Notes: a model not told the origin generated them from the letters alone. A stretch of DNA of 5,964 bases from Segetibacter sp. (GCA_030146445.1 JASLBT010000100.1:1-5964), one strand, 5' to 3'; counted from the stretch's first letter, positions 1-5,265 are shown. Numbers and translations: made by a program.

Positions 1-178
1 CCCCAATTCCGTCCCATCCGGTTATTCCAAAAGCCTCAGCAGCGATGCGGCAGCGGAAACCCACCTTAATTTTGTGTCGTCCAATTGTCCTTTAGCAGTT
101 CTGAAAAACCATATCCAACTATCTAAAACCACCGTGTTGCCATTGATAAATCAGTTGCGACCAAAACACAAAAAATTG
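1..178. other. Left-edge stretch with no assignable gene
   Basis: No gene can be assigned. On the plus strand two frames close early, with stops at 67-69 and 93-95, and the third stays open through the terminator hairpin at 179-198 into the repeat block, which argues against coding. Because a terminator with a plus-strand T-run follows at 179-204, the last codons of an upstream plus-strand gene could end at 69 or 95. The two possible C-terminal peptides show no motif I recognise. One minus-strand frame is open from about position 89 to the left edge but has no ATG. Confidence 0.35.
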
Positions 179-204
179 ATCCCGCGTAAATGCGGGATTT
201 TTGT
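179..204. terminator. Intrinsic terminator, probably bidirectional
   Basis: A perfect 7-bp stem (ATCCCGC at 179-185 with GCGGGAT at 192-198) encloses a 6-nt loop. It is followed on the plus strand by a T-rich tract (197-206). An A-rich tract precedes it (about 167-176), giving a U-tract on the minus strand too. It would end a plus-strand gene lying mostly left of the window, and could also stop read-through from the right. Confidence 0.75.
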
Positions 205-217
205 TTTCTACAAGGCT

Positions 218-492
218 CAACTTTCCTCCACTTCGCTAATCCGCAATCCGCAATCCGCAAATCCGGAAATCGCAATACATAACTACTCAACTTATCAACC
301 CTATCAAATTTTCAACTTTCCTCTACTTCGCTAATCCGCAATCCGCAATCCGCAAATCCGGAAATCGCAATACATAACCACTCAACTTATCAACCCTGTC
401 AACTTTTCAACTTTCCTCTACTTCGCTAATCCGCAATCCGCAAATCCGTAATCCGCAAATCCGTAATCCGCAATTCGCCAATCCGTAATCCG
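218..492. repeat. 95-bp tandem repeat with AATCCGCA-type microrepeats
   Basis: Two full 95-bp units (218-312 and 313-407) differ at only four positions (229/324, 284/379, 303/398, 308/403). A third copy starts at 408, matches for about 36 nt, then decays into a degenerate array of AATCCGCA / AATCCGTA words up to about 492. Each unit has two low-complexity halves: a block of AATCCGC words (7-9 bp period) and a block of CAACTT / TCAACC words (8-9 bp period). So there is a repeat nested inside a repeat. There are many stops and no convincing reading frame. The structure fits expansion by slippage or unequal recombination, and its function is unknown. Confidence 0.9.
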
Positions 493-515
493 GGGTCATT
501 GTACTGCTGTAATGG

Positions 516-554
516 AAAGAGGCTACCTCAAGCCATTGAGACAGCCTCTTTTTT
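516..554. terminator. Compound hairpin downstream of the glycosyltransferase
   Basis: The outer stem is a perfect 9-bp match (AAAGAGGCT at 516-524, AGCCTCTTT at 543-551). An inner 5-bp stem (CTCAA 527-531, TTGAG 536-540) with a GCCA loop sits inside a symmetrical two-base internal loop. A run of T (549-554) follows on the plus strand. It lies about 20 nt past the stop of the minus-strand glycosyltransferase gene, so it is the natural terminator of that gene. However, the U-tract is better on the plus strand than on the minus strand (only TCTTTCC there), so it is either bidirectional or mainly blocks plus-strand transcription. Confidence 0.7.
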
Positions 555-572
555 GTAAGTATCGTCGTTATG

Positions 573-1946
573 TTATGCGGGTTCAGTAGTTCTTGCCCGC
601 AGGTGAGGTTTGCTCGAAGTAATTAATTCTTTGACCACGGTAGCTGCCAATTGCTTTGCATCATAGCTTCTGAATTCTTCAGCCAAACGGGTGACATTGT
701 TTTTGTACTCCGGGTTGCGGAAGATTTCATCTACTGCTTTGCGAAGCTGATGTGGTATCGGCGTTTCGGTTTTAAGGTTTATTCCCAATTTAAAATAACC
801 AACCCGTGCGCAGATCTCGCTTTTGCCTTCATGCACCCCGGCTACAACCATCGGCAACTCATGTTCAATTCCGAGTAATGTGCCGCCGTATCCCCCGTTG
901 GTAATGTATACGTCTACATAGGGCATCACTTCACTAAATGGAATGAAGTCTTCGATGATCACATTTTCATTCGCATATTCAGCACGAAGTTCCGCTGTGC
1001 ACGACCCACCTGTCGCCACAATGACCAGCGCCTCAGTGTCCCTGAATGCCTCGAGGGTGGGCTTGATTAATTTCGTTACGTCTTTCTCAGCCGTGCCTTG
1101 TGTAACCAGGATCACCCTTTGATATTGATTCAAACGCTCATCAAACCACGGCTTTGCTGTGGAAGGAGCAGAATAAGGCAGCAGTGGACCCGCAAAATGT
1201 ACCTTGGGGTTTATGTCACTACGCTTGTACTCAAAAGAAGGAGTAGCGCTTTGGAGCAACACCGATGTTTTGTCGAGGTTGAAATCGAAAACATTTTGTC
1301 CTTCGTAGGTTAATCCATAAGTGGAACAAACTTTTTCCAACACTTTGTTGGAAGGTTTAAACAGGATGTTTGCTGCAACCCAGCGCAGTGCTGCTTGTTT
1401 CAACTTCCCGAAAATAGTATAAGATGGTTCCATGCCCAATCCATAAGGTGCCAAATCCTTCGATGTTTCCATTAAGGGAACAATACCCATTGCAATAGTG
1501 GGGATCCTCATTTTTTGTTCAACGAATGCAACGGCTGTAAATGCACAGTCTGCAATCATAAGGTCGAAAGGGAAGGTGCGGTGAATAGCCTGGATGTCCT
1601 CGAAATATTCAGGAGCCCTTTCAATGAAAAAATGGGTGAGGTCGAAATTAAGTTTCGCGACCATACTCTTTGCTTTCAAACGTCCGGGGAAAAGTTCATT
1701 TACGTTTTCAGCTGTAACGTTGAGTGCTTTAACCAAAGGAAAATGTGGTATGTCGAGCTTCTTTAATTTTCCTGCGTATTCTTTTGACGTATACCACCTG
1801 ACGTCGTACCCAATACTTTTAAGATGAACTGCGATACCGGTTAATGGATTGAAGTGGCCGTCGGCCGGAACACAGGCAAAGAGTATTCTTCTGCCGTTTG
1901 TAGTGCGTTTAATTTCCGCTATTTGTTGATCGATAATATTGTTCAT
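573..1946 (-). CDS. GT1-family (UGT/MGT-like) glycosyltransferase
   Basis: Predicted 457-aa cytoplasmic GT-B glycosyltransferase that would move a sugar from an NDP-sugar to a small lipophilic acceptor. The acceptor cannot be read from the sequence. The N-terminal Rossmann half carries the GHFNP motif with the likely catalytic base His31, and an acidic partner candidate in the IADCAF segment (Asp133). The C-terminal donor half has the VTQGT loop (281-285), the DFIPFSEVMPYVDVYITNGG stretch (333-352) and a GVHEGKSEICARVG segment (370-383), equivalent to the GT1 donor signature. The usual His of the HGG motif is Asn350, a variant I recall in other bacterial GT1 enzymes. Length is normal for the family. 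ATG at 1946 is preferred. The open frame extends to a TTG at 1970, but that codon lies inside the putative promoter box. There is no signal peptide. It appears monocistronic. Confidence 0.93.
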   Translation of the reverse strand: MNNIIDQQIAEIKRTTNGRRILFACVPADGHFNPLTGIAVHLKSIGYDVRWYTSKEYAGKLKKLDIPHFPLVKALNVTAENVNELFPGRLKAKSMVAKLNFDLTHFFIERAPEYFEDIQAIHRTFPFDLMIADCAFTAVAFVEQKMRIPTIAMGIVPLMETSKDLAPYGLGMEPSYTIFGKLKQAALRWVAANILFKPSNKVLEKVCSTYGLTYEGQNVFDFNLDKTSVLLQSATPSFEYKRSDINPKVHFAGPLLPYSAPSTAKPWFDERLNQYQRVILVTQGTAEKDVTKLIKPTLEAFRDTEALVIVATGGSCTAELRAEYANENVIIEDFIPFSEVMPYVDVYITNGGYGGTLLGIEHELPMVVAGVHEGKSEICARVGYFKLGINLKTETPIPHQLRKAVDEIFRNPEYKNNVTRLAEEFRSYDAKQLAATVVKELITSSKPHLRARTTEPA

Positions 1947-1967
1947 GTTGTTTGTTTTTAACGAGAA

Positions 1968-1975
1968 CAAATCTA
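1968..1975 (-). promoter_or_regulatory. Bacteroidota-type -7 box of the glycosyltransferase gene
   Basis: On the minus strand the sequence reads TAGATTTG, a full match to the Bacteroidota -7 consensus TAnnTTTG. It lies 21 nt before the ATG at 1946, giving an inferred leader of about 15-18 nt. No good TTTG -33 element is visible at the expected spacing. The box overlaps the alternative TTG start, which supports translation from the ATG. Confidence 0.55.
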
Positions 1976-2147
1976 TATCGGCCCTACAGACACATTTATG
2001 TATTTCCGTTCCGACTTACGAATTGTATGTATGAATTGAATGAATCAAAGGATCAATAGCGCAACACGGCGATAGCTTGTTCAACCCATACTATACATGC
2101 GATGCTTTGGCCGAAATACGCTTATACCAATGAATAAAATTCACACG

Positions 2148-2178
2148 TTTATGTGATGTGCAACCCAAATTAAATTTG
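2148..2178 (+). promoter_or_regulatory. Bacteroidota-type promoter reading rightward
   Basis: TTTA (2148-2151), 19 nt, then TAAATTTG (2171-2178): a perfect TAnnTTTG -7 box and a 3-of-4 match to the TTTG -33 element at proper spacing. This is the best promoter match I found in the window. Transcription would start near 2183-2186 and run toward the small ORFs at 2401 and 2549. An imperfect dyad (TCACA-N6-TGTGA, 2141-2156) overlaps the -33 element and could be an operator. Confidence 0.5.
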
Positions 2179-2219
2179 TAAATCAAACATCAACGTCGGT
2201 TAATAAAAAGCAGTTTTTT

Positions 2220-2257
2220 GGCGCCGGCTTGTGAATATCTATTAAGCGCCGGTTGTG
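2220..2257 (+). repeat. GC-rich imperfect direct repeat with hairpin potential
   Basis: GCGCCGGCTTGTG (2221-2233) recurs as GCGCCGGTTGTG (2246-2257), 25 bp apart, in AT-rich surroundings. The same bases can pair: CCGG plus CTT (2224-2230) with AAG and CCGG (2244-2252), leaving a two-base bulge. No T-run follows on either strand, so it is not a typical terminator. It lies 35-70 nt downstream of the start point inferred from the 2148-2178 promoter, so it would be in the 5' leader. Confidence 0.45.
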
Positions 2258-2400
2258 TCACTCACTTGTACAGAATAACTTTATTCGCCGGGGATATTAG
2301 CAGAATCCTATAATACACCGCAGTAATGAAGATTTCTGAATAACGGAACCTGAAGGGCTTTTACGCTGGGAGTTCACATAACTGGAGAGGCCTTTGAAAG

Positions 2401-2526
2401 ATGTTAAGAACCAGACGCGGAGTAGATGAATACGGGCCAGGGTTGTTCTATAAAATTGAAAACGATATCACAATAAGATTTCGACAATTCAATAGAATGA
2501 AAATTCTTTTCCATAAAACGTCATAA
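2401..2526 (+). CDS. Tentative small ORF, 41 aa
   Basis: ATG at 2401 to TAA at 2524-2526, encoding a basic 41-residue peptide (begins MLRTRRGVDEYGPG, ends ILFHKTS) that I do not recognise. An in-frame TGA at 2395-2397 lies just upstream, so the frame cannot be longer. GAAAG precedes the ATG directly, and GGAGAGG about 11 nt upstream is a possible but distant ribosome-binding site. There is no predicted membrane segment. Support comes only from length, the upstream promoter and the second ORF 22 nt downstream. A chance ORF of this size is not unlikely, and it could also be debris of a decayed gene. Confidence 0.3.
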   Translation: MLRTRRGVDEYGPGLFYKIENDITIRFRQFNRMKILFHKTS

Positions 2527-2548
2527 TTAAAATAAGAAATTGTAAAAG

Positions 2549-2695
2549 ATGGTGCAAACGGGGGAGTGCGATTATCTGAAGGGATTGCTAAATGATTTCT
2601 CAAAAAAGATCGATGCATGTAATGCGGAGGAATGGTATGTGGCTCCCGAGCCAATACGCAGTGGCAGACAACGACGACGAAACAGCATTACTTAG
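2549..2695 (+). CDS. Tentative small ORF, 48 aa, basic C-terminus
   Basis: ATG at 2549 to TAG at 2693-2695, 48 residues. The first part is helix-like and amphipathic (DYLKGLLNDFSKKIDA, residues 8-23), with Cys at 7 and 24. The middle is EEWYVAPEP, and the tail is strongly basic (GRQRRRNS). An in-frame TAA lies 6 nt upstream, so this is a self-contained start. There is no clear Shine-Dalgarno sequence, only an A-rich leader, which is usual for Bacteroidota. Residue composition looks more protein-like than the antisense frame over the same DNA (2448-2654). I do not recognise the family. It may share a transcript with the ORF at 2401-2526 from the promoter at 2148-2178. Confidence 0.45.
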   Translation: MVQTGECDYLKGLLNDFSKKIDACNAEEWYVAPEPIRSGRQRRRNSIT

Positions 2696-2753
2696 CTGAT
2701 ACGAAAGCAAATTTTAATCATACGCAATAAACTGACAGGCGGCACCGAAAGGA

Positions 2754-2771
2754 CAACCACTTTTATGGTTG
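2754..2771. terminator. Weak hairpin over the DUF4230 stop codon
   Basis: CAACCA (2754-2759) and TGGTTG (2766-2771) form a 6-bp stem with a 6-nt loop that includes the TAA stop (2763-2765) of the minus-strand DUF4230 gene. It sits between that gene and the convergent small ORF ending at 2695. No U-tract follows on either strand, so termination here is doubtful. Confidence 0.25.
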
Positions 2772-3494
2772 CACCGGGCTGGTTGGCAATGCCCTGATAT
2801 CCGGTTCAGTGATCTTATAACCGTCCTCTAGCTGCCAATTTCTTGACTGTACAACCTCTGTAAGTATTGTGCGCATTTGATCCGCGGCAATTTTTGGTAA
2901 GTGACTTTTTATGGCAGCCAACTCCACCTGCTTTTTCCCATTGGCCTGTATGCGGGTGAGATCATCACGGCTCAACAGGTTGAAGATGCCCTCGTCGAAA
3001 TTATAGTAGAGGTAGTCGGGTTCTATACTCAGTATCTCCGGCTCGGGAAAGGAAACCATCTTGATTTTACAGTTTTGTTCGTCAACTTCCCATACACATT
3101 TCTGAAAGTCGTAGCCGACCAAAACTTTTGCTTTTATAATAACCAATGCGCGTTTGGTGGAAGGAATAAATCCGAATACCTTTTTGGTCTCTTCGAAATT
3201 GTACAATTCATTAAAATGACCCTCGGCAAAGACAATTTTAAAAACTTTTCTCATACTCTCCACAACGGTATGAGAGTTTTCTTTTACAACCGTCTGCTTA
3301 TTTTTACTGGCGAGCTTCCAGATCAAAAACATAATGACCGCCCCAAGCAAAAGTCCGATGATTAATAGCCCCATATTATCTGATGTAGTATTTTGTTTAG
3401 ACCCGCTGGCATAAATCAGTATAATTGCTACAACAATTAAAATTACTCCAGCGATCCACTTGATGTTTTTAAACCTTTTGGCTACAGAAAGCAT
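2763..3494 (-). CDS. DUF4230 family membrane protein
   Basis: A 243-aa protein with two N-terminal hydrophobic segments (about 13-29 and 42-59) joined by a short polar linker, followed by a soluble domain (about 75-220). The domain shows features I associate with DUF4230: KVFKIVFAEGHFNELY (83-98), ALVIIKAKVLVGYDF (116-130), FPEPEILSIEPDYLYYN (149-165), and a C-terminal helix region with LPKIAADQM (199-207). Positive charges before the first segment and after the second (KLASKNK) predict both ends in the cytoplasm. Function is unknown for the family. ATG at 3494 is chosen; the frame extends 14 codons upstream only to a TTG at 3536. A weak promoter (TTTG 3534-3537, 20 nt, TAAATCAG 3506-3513, minus strand) would leave a very short leader. 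It is divergent from the DUF3891 gene, with a 139-nt gap. Confidence 0.88.
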   Translation of the reverse strand: MLSVAKRFKNIKWIAGVILIVVAIILIYASGSKQNTTSDNMGLLIIGLLLGAVIMFLIWKLASKNKQTVVKENSHTVVESMRKVFKIVFAEGHFNELYNFEETKKVFGFIPSTKRALVIIKAKVLVGYDFQKCVWEVDEQNCKIKMVSFPEPEILSIEPDYLYYNFDEGIFNLLSRDDLTRIQANGKKQVELAAIKSHLPKIAADQMRTILTEVVQSRNWQLEDGYKITEPDIRALPTSPVQP

Positions 3495-3633
3495 TTGAAG
3501 TATATCTGATTTAAGGATTAAACTGAATGAATACAAAACTGGTGCCCACTACTGAACTGCTGCTGGCACAATATTGATCTCAAGAAATTAGCATTACGAT
3601 GTTGACGTTTTTAAAACAAGTGAAGATTGCGAT

Positions 3634-4386
3634 ATGGTGGTAAACTATAAAAACACAGGTTGGGAGGTAATTACGCAAAGGGCACATGGCGTATTGGCTG
3701 CACAGGTAGCAATGCATTGGAAGGAAAAGGAACGCCCGGAACGATGGATGGAAACGCTGATCGCAATTGCCGATCATGATGAGGCAGAGGTCGAACTTGA
3801 TGGCGAGAATTTGCTTACGGAAACGGGCGGACCACTAAATTTTTCAATGAAGCAGTTTGATGAAAAGCACTGCGAACAAATGGCCATGCTTACCATTACA
3901 AAAAGCCGCTATATCGCTTTGCTCGTTTCAATGCACATGGACTTTCTGTACCGGAAAGAAGAAAAACAAAACAGCCGGTTACACAAGTTTTTAGAACACC
4001 AAAGAAAACTCCGGTCATCCTGGGAGAAAGAACTTGGCCTTGAAAAAGAACAAGCGGAAAGAATTTACTACCTGCTGGAATGGGCCGACGCATTTTCACT
4101 TTTGCTTTGCCAACAACAGGTGCAGCCACAACAAAGAGGTATTGAGATCAGTACGGGACCCGATGGAAAAATTTACCAACTGATCCAGCTTGAAGACGGG
4201 GTACTTACTGTAGATCCGTGGCCATTCGAACCCGACAAGTTTACTTTAACCTGTGAGTCGCGCGAGATCGAACAACTGCATTTCAGCAGTTCAGCCGAGT
4301 TTAGAAAAGCTTTTATCGAAGCAACCGTAAAAGAACAGGTATGGCATATTGCCAAAAGGACCGTAAAAAAACCGGCAAAAGTTTAG
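3634..4386 (+). CDS. DUF3891 family protein
   Basis: A 250-aa soluble protein of unknown function, matching DUF3891 by pattern: an opening GWEVITQRAHGVLAAQVAMHW (9-29), ALIAIADHDEAE-like region with His48-Asp49, SMHMDFLY (99-106) with His101, and EWADAFSLLLCQ (149-160) with Asp152. The spaced His, His-Asp, His and Asp residues on predicted helices recall HD-type metal-binding folds; that is an inference, not an established activity. A C-terminal beta-rich part (about 168-235) follows. There is no signal peptide or membrane segment. ATG at 3634 is the only reasonable start, since an in-frame TAG lies upstream at 3589-3591. A weak GAAG (3622-3625) precedes it. I see no convincing promoter in the 139-nt gap shared with the divergent DUF4230 gene. 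Confidence 0.88.
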   Translation: MVVNYKNTGWEVITQRAHGVLAAQVAMHWKEKERPERWMETLIAIADHDEAEVELDGENLLTETGGPLNFSMKQFDEKHCEQMAMLTITKSRYIALLVSMHMDFLYRKEEKQNSRLHKFLEHQRKLRSSWEKELGLEKEQAERIYYLLEWADAFSLLLCQQQVQPQQRGIEISTGPDGKIYQLIQLEDGVLTVDPWPFEPDKFTLTCESREIEQLHFSSSAEFRKAFIEATVKEQVWHIAKRTVKKPAKV

Positions 4387-4406
4387 CAGAAGCAAGGCAG
4401 CTAAAC
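4381..4406. repeat. Inverted repeat joining two convergent stop codons
   Basis: GTTTAGC (4381-4387) and GCTAAAC (4400-4406) form a perfect 7-bp dyad with a 12-nt loop. The left arm holds the TAG stop of the DUF3891 gene (4384-4386). The right arm holds the TAG stop of the tentative minus-strand ORF at 4401-4511. The stem is AT-rich and lacks a T-run, so it is at best a weak bidirectional terminator. Confidence 0.45.
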
Positions 4407-4511
4407 AACGTACTCTCCGGTTAGAAACAGCATCGGTGACCAACGGTCCCTTACGTAATAACGACAACCTTCTTCTACCAGGGAATACTCCGGCACGTTA
4501 TTGCGGGGCAT
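4401..4511 (-). CDS. Tentative small ORF, 36 aa
   Basis: Minus-strand ATG (4509-4511) to TAG (4401-4403), 36 residues (starts MPRNNVPEYSLVEEG, ends FLTGEYVV), rich in Tyr, Arg, Glu and Val with a central RDRWSP. It has the best Shine-Dalgarno in the window, AGGAG at 4516-4520, 4 nt before the ATG. An in-frame TAG immediately precedes the ATG, so the frame is self-contained. It lies 41 nt downstream of the 57-aa gene at 4553-4726 and could be co-transcribed with it. I do not recognise a family. Composition looks protein-like, but the length alone is compatible with chance. Confidence 0.4.
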   Translation of the reverse strand: MPRNNVPEYSLVEEGCRYYVRDRWSPMLFLTGEYVV

Positions 4512-4552
4512 CTAACTCCTATTATATTTTAACTTCCACCGTTGTTGCAAGC

Positions 4553-4726
4553 CTAATCCCGCTCACTCATTGCTTCTTTTAGCTTCTGCTCATTATCAAT
4601 GTCTTCCTGTGAAATTGGCTTATCGTCACCAGGCTCGAATGGGTTACGCACGGGCAGCGGCTCCTGGCTTTGTGCCTGCTGGTTTGAAGAGCCACTTTGC
4701 GTTTGATCTTTGTTATCTTGGTTCAT
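4553..4726 (-). CDS. Small hydrophilic acidic protein, 57 aa
   Basis: The product is a soluble 57-residue protein with no hydrophobic segment. Residues 1-21 are Gln/Asn/Ser-rich and probably disordered. PVRNPFEPGDDKP (25-37) follows, then an acidic helix-like tail (SQEDIDNEQKLKEAMSERD, 39-57). Tails of the form EQ-K-KEA-x-ERD are familiar to me from uncharacterised small Bacteroidota proteins, but I cannot name a family. The frame is open 51 codons further upstream, to 4879, but that extension is Cys/Trp/Val-rich, runs through the promoter box and looks non-coding. ATG at 4726 is therefore chosen. The promoter at 4749-4756 gives a short leader. Confidence 0.72.
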   Translation of the reverse strand: MNQDNKDQTQSGSSNQQAQSQEPLPVRNPFEPGDDKPISQEDIDNEQKLKEAMSERD

Positions 4727-4748
4727 AAATCTTTTTTGTAAATAAAGG

Positions 4749-4756
4749 CAAATGTG
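4749..4756 (-). promoter_or_regulatory. Likely -7 box of the 57-aa gene
   Basis: The minus strand reads CACATTTG, a 7-of-8 match to TAnnTTTG counting the free positions. It lies 22 nt before the ATG at 4726, nearly the same distance as the box before the glycosyltransferase gene (21 nt). A TTTA lies 18 nt further upstream as a poor -33 candidate. Confidence 0.4.
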
Positions 4757-4901
4757 AGACCAGCTAAAACCCAGTAAACTGGCGCAGGAAACCTTCATTT
4801 TTTTATAAAGCGTAACCACAACTCCACATCCGGGCGATTGGTTTGGGACATATTGCACCAAAAACAGTAGAATAATCACCGGAGCCGGTTGGCATTATTA
4901 C

Positions 4902-4909
4902 TGCTTTTG
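4902..4909 (+). promoter_or_regulatory. Possible -7 box of the 113-aa gene
   Basis: TGCTTTTG matches TAnnTTTG except for G at the second position and lies 14 nt before the ATG at 4924. No TTTG is found at the -33 spacing, so support is weak. Confidence 0.25.
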
Positions 4910-4923
4910 GTTTTATAAAACGT

Positions 4924-5265
4924 ATGCAAAATGCCATATTTTCAATTCGACCTTACCGGTATCAGAATATGTGGGTATTCGATGATGAACGGGTCGGACT
5001 GGTTAAAGAACCATTTGTAATGGGGATTCCCGAGATCATCAATAAAGCAGTTGCTCACCTGCCCAATCCCGAGGCTGGCTTCACCGTTTTATTCAACAAT
5101 ACTGGTTTGCCATCAGCTGACGTGGTCTTGAAAAAACTTGACGTGGAGTCGGGCGGAACGTGGTACGAACAAGAGGGAACCGGCCTGAAGGGCTGGCTAT
5201 GTCCGGCGCTGTTTAAATATTATCCGGAAGCACCTGAAAAGCTGTACATAAAGATCTCGGAATAA
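4924..5265 (+). CDS. Conserved hypothetical protein, DUF6717-like
   Basis: A 113-aa soluble protein with no signal peptide, membrane segment or recognisable catalytic motif. Two blocks look conserved: YRYQNMWVFDDERVGLVKEPFV (11-32) near the N-terminus, and GWLCPALFKYYPEAPEKLYIKI (90-111) at the end. I associate this pattern (MWVFDD, GLV-EPFV, GWLCPALF-Y) with the uncharacterised DUF6717 family; the family number is from memory and should be checked. Length is near full for such proteins. ATG at 4924 has an A-rich leader and no clear Shine-Dalgarno. It is divergent from the 57-aa gene, with about 200 nt between, and convergent with the META-domain gene, with which it shares the hairpin at 5380-5424. 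Confidence 0.85.
   Translation: MQNAIFSIRPYRYQNMWVFDDERVGLVKEPFVMGIPEIINKAVAHLPNPEAGFTVLFNNTGLPSADVVLKKLDVESGGTWYEQEGTGLKGWLCPALFKYYPEAPEKLYIKISE

Larger units (their letters stand above)
1976..2400. other. 425-bp non-coding stretch upstream of the small ORFs
   Basis: No reading frame of note is visible on either strand; ATG-initiated frames here close within a few codons. The stretch holds the upstream region of the glycosyltransferase gene, a dyad at 2141-2156, a strong plus-strand promoter match at 2148-2178 and a GC-rich direct repeat/hairpin at 2220-2257. It could be a long leader for the small ORFs at 2401-2695, or encode a non-coding RNA. Confidence 0.5.

Noticed and set aside
74..334. 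86-aa plus-strand open frame
   Set aside because: It runs through a terminator hairpin and into the 95-bp tandem repeat; the peptide is low-complexity and simply reflects the repeat.
218..492. CRISPR array
   Set aside because: There are no unique spacers: the whole 95-bp unit repeats, no palindromic repeat is present, and no cas gene is in the window.
2141..2156. CRP binding site
   Set aside because: The half-sites are in the reverse order to TGTGA-N6-TCACA.
2171..2190. Divergent minus-strand promoter (TTAATTTG) opposite the 2148-2178 promoter
   Set aside because: The -7 match is imperfect, the TTG spacing is about 17 nt, too short for Bacteroidota, and no nearby minus-strand gene needs it.
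2448..2654. 68-aa minus-strand frame
   Set aside because: It covers the AT-rich spacer and overlaps both small plus-strand ORFs in antisense; residue composition looks non-coding and no start signal is visible.
2901..3365. 154-aa plus-strand frame inside the DUF4230 gene
   Set aside because: Antisense shadow of a clearly recognisable DUF4230 coding sequence.
3542..3569. Operator-like dyad GTGCC / GGCAC in the DUF4230-DUF3891 gap
   Set aside because: A 5-bp match with an 18-nt spacer is easily due to chance.
4727..4879. N-terminal extension of the 57-aa protein (to 108 aa)
   Set aside because: The extension crosses the promoter box at 4749-4756 and has a residue make-up unlike the hydrophilic protein that follows.
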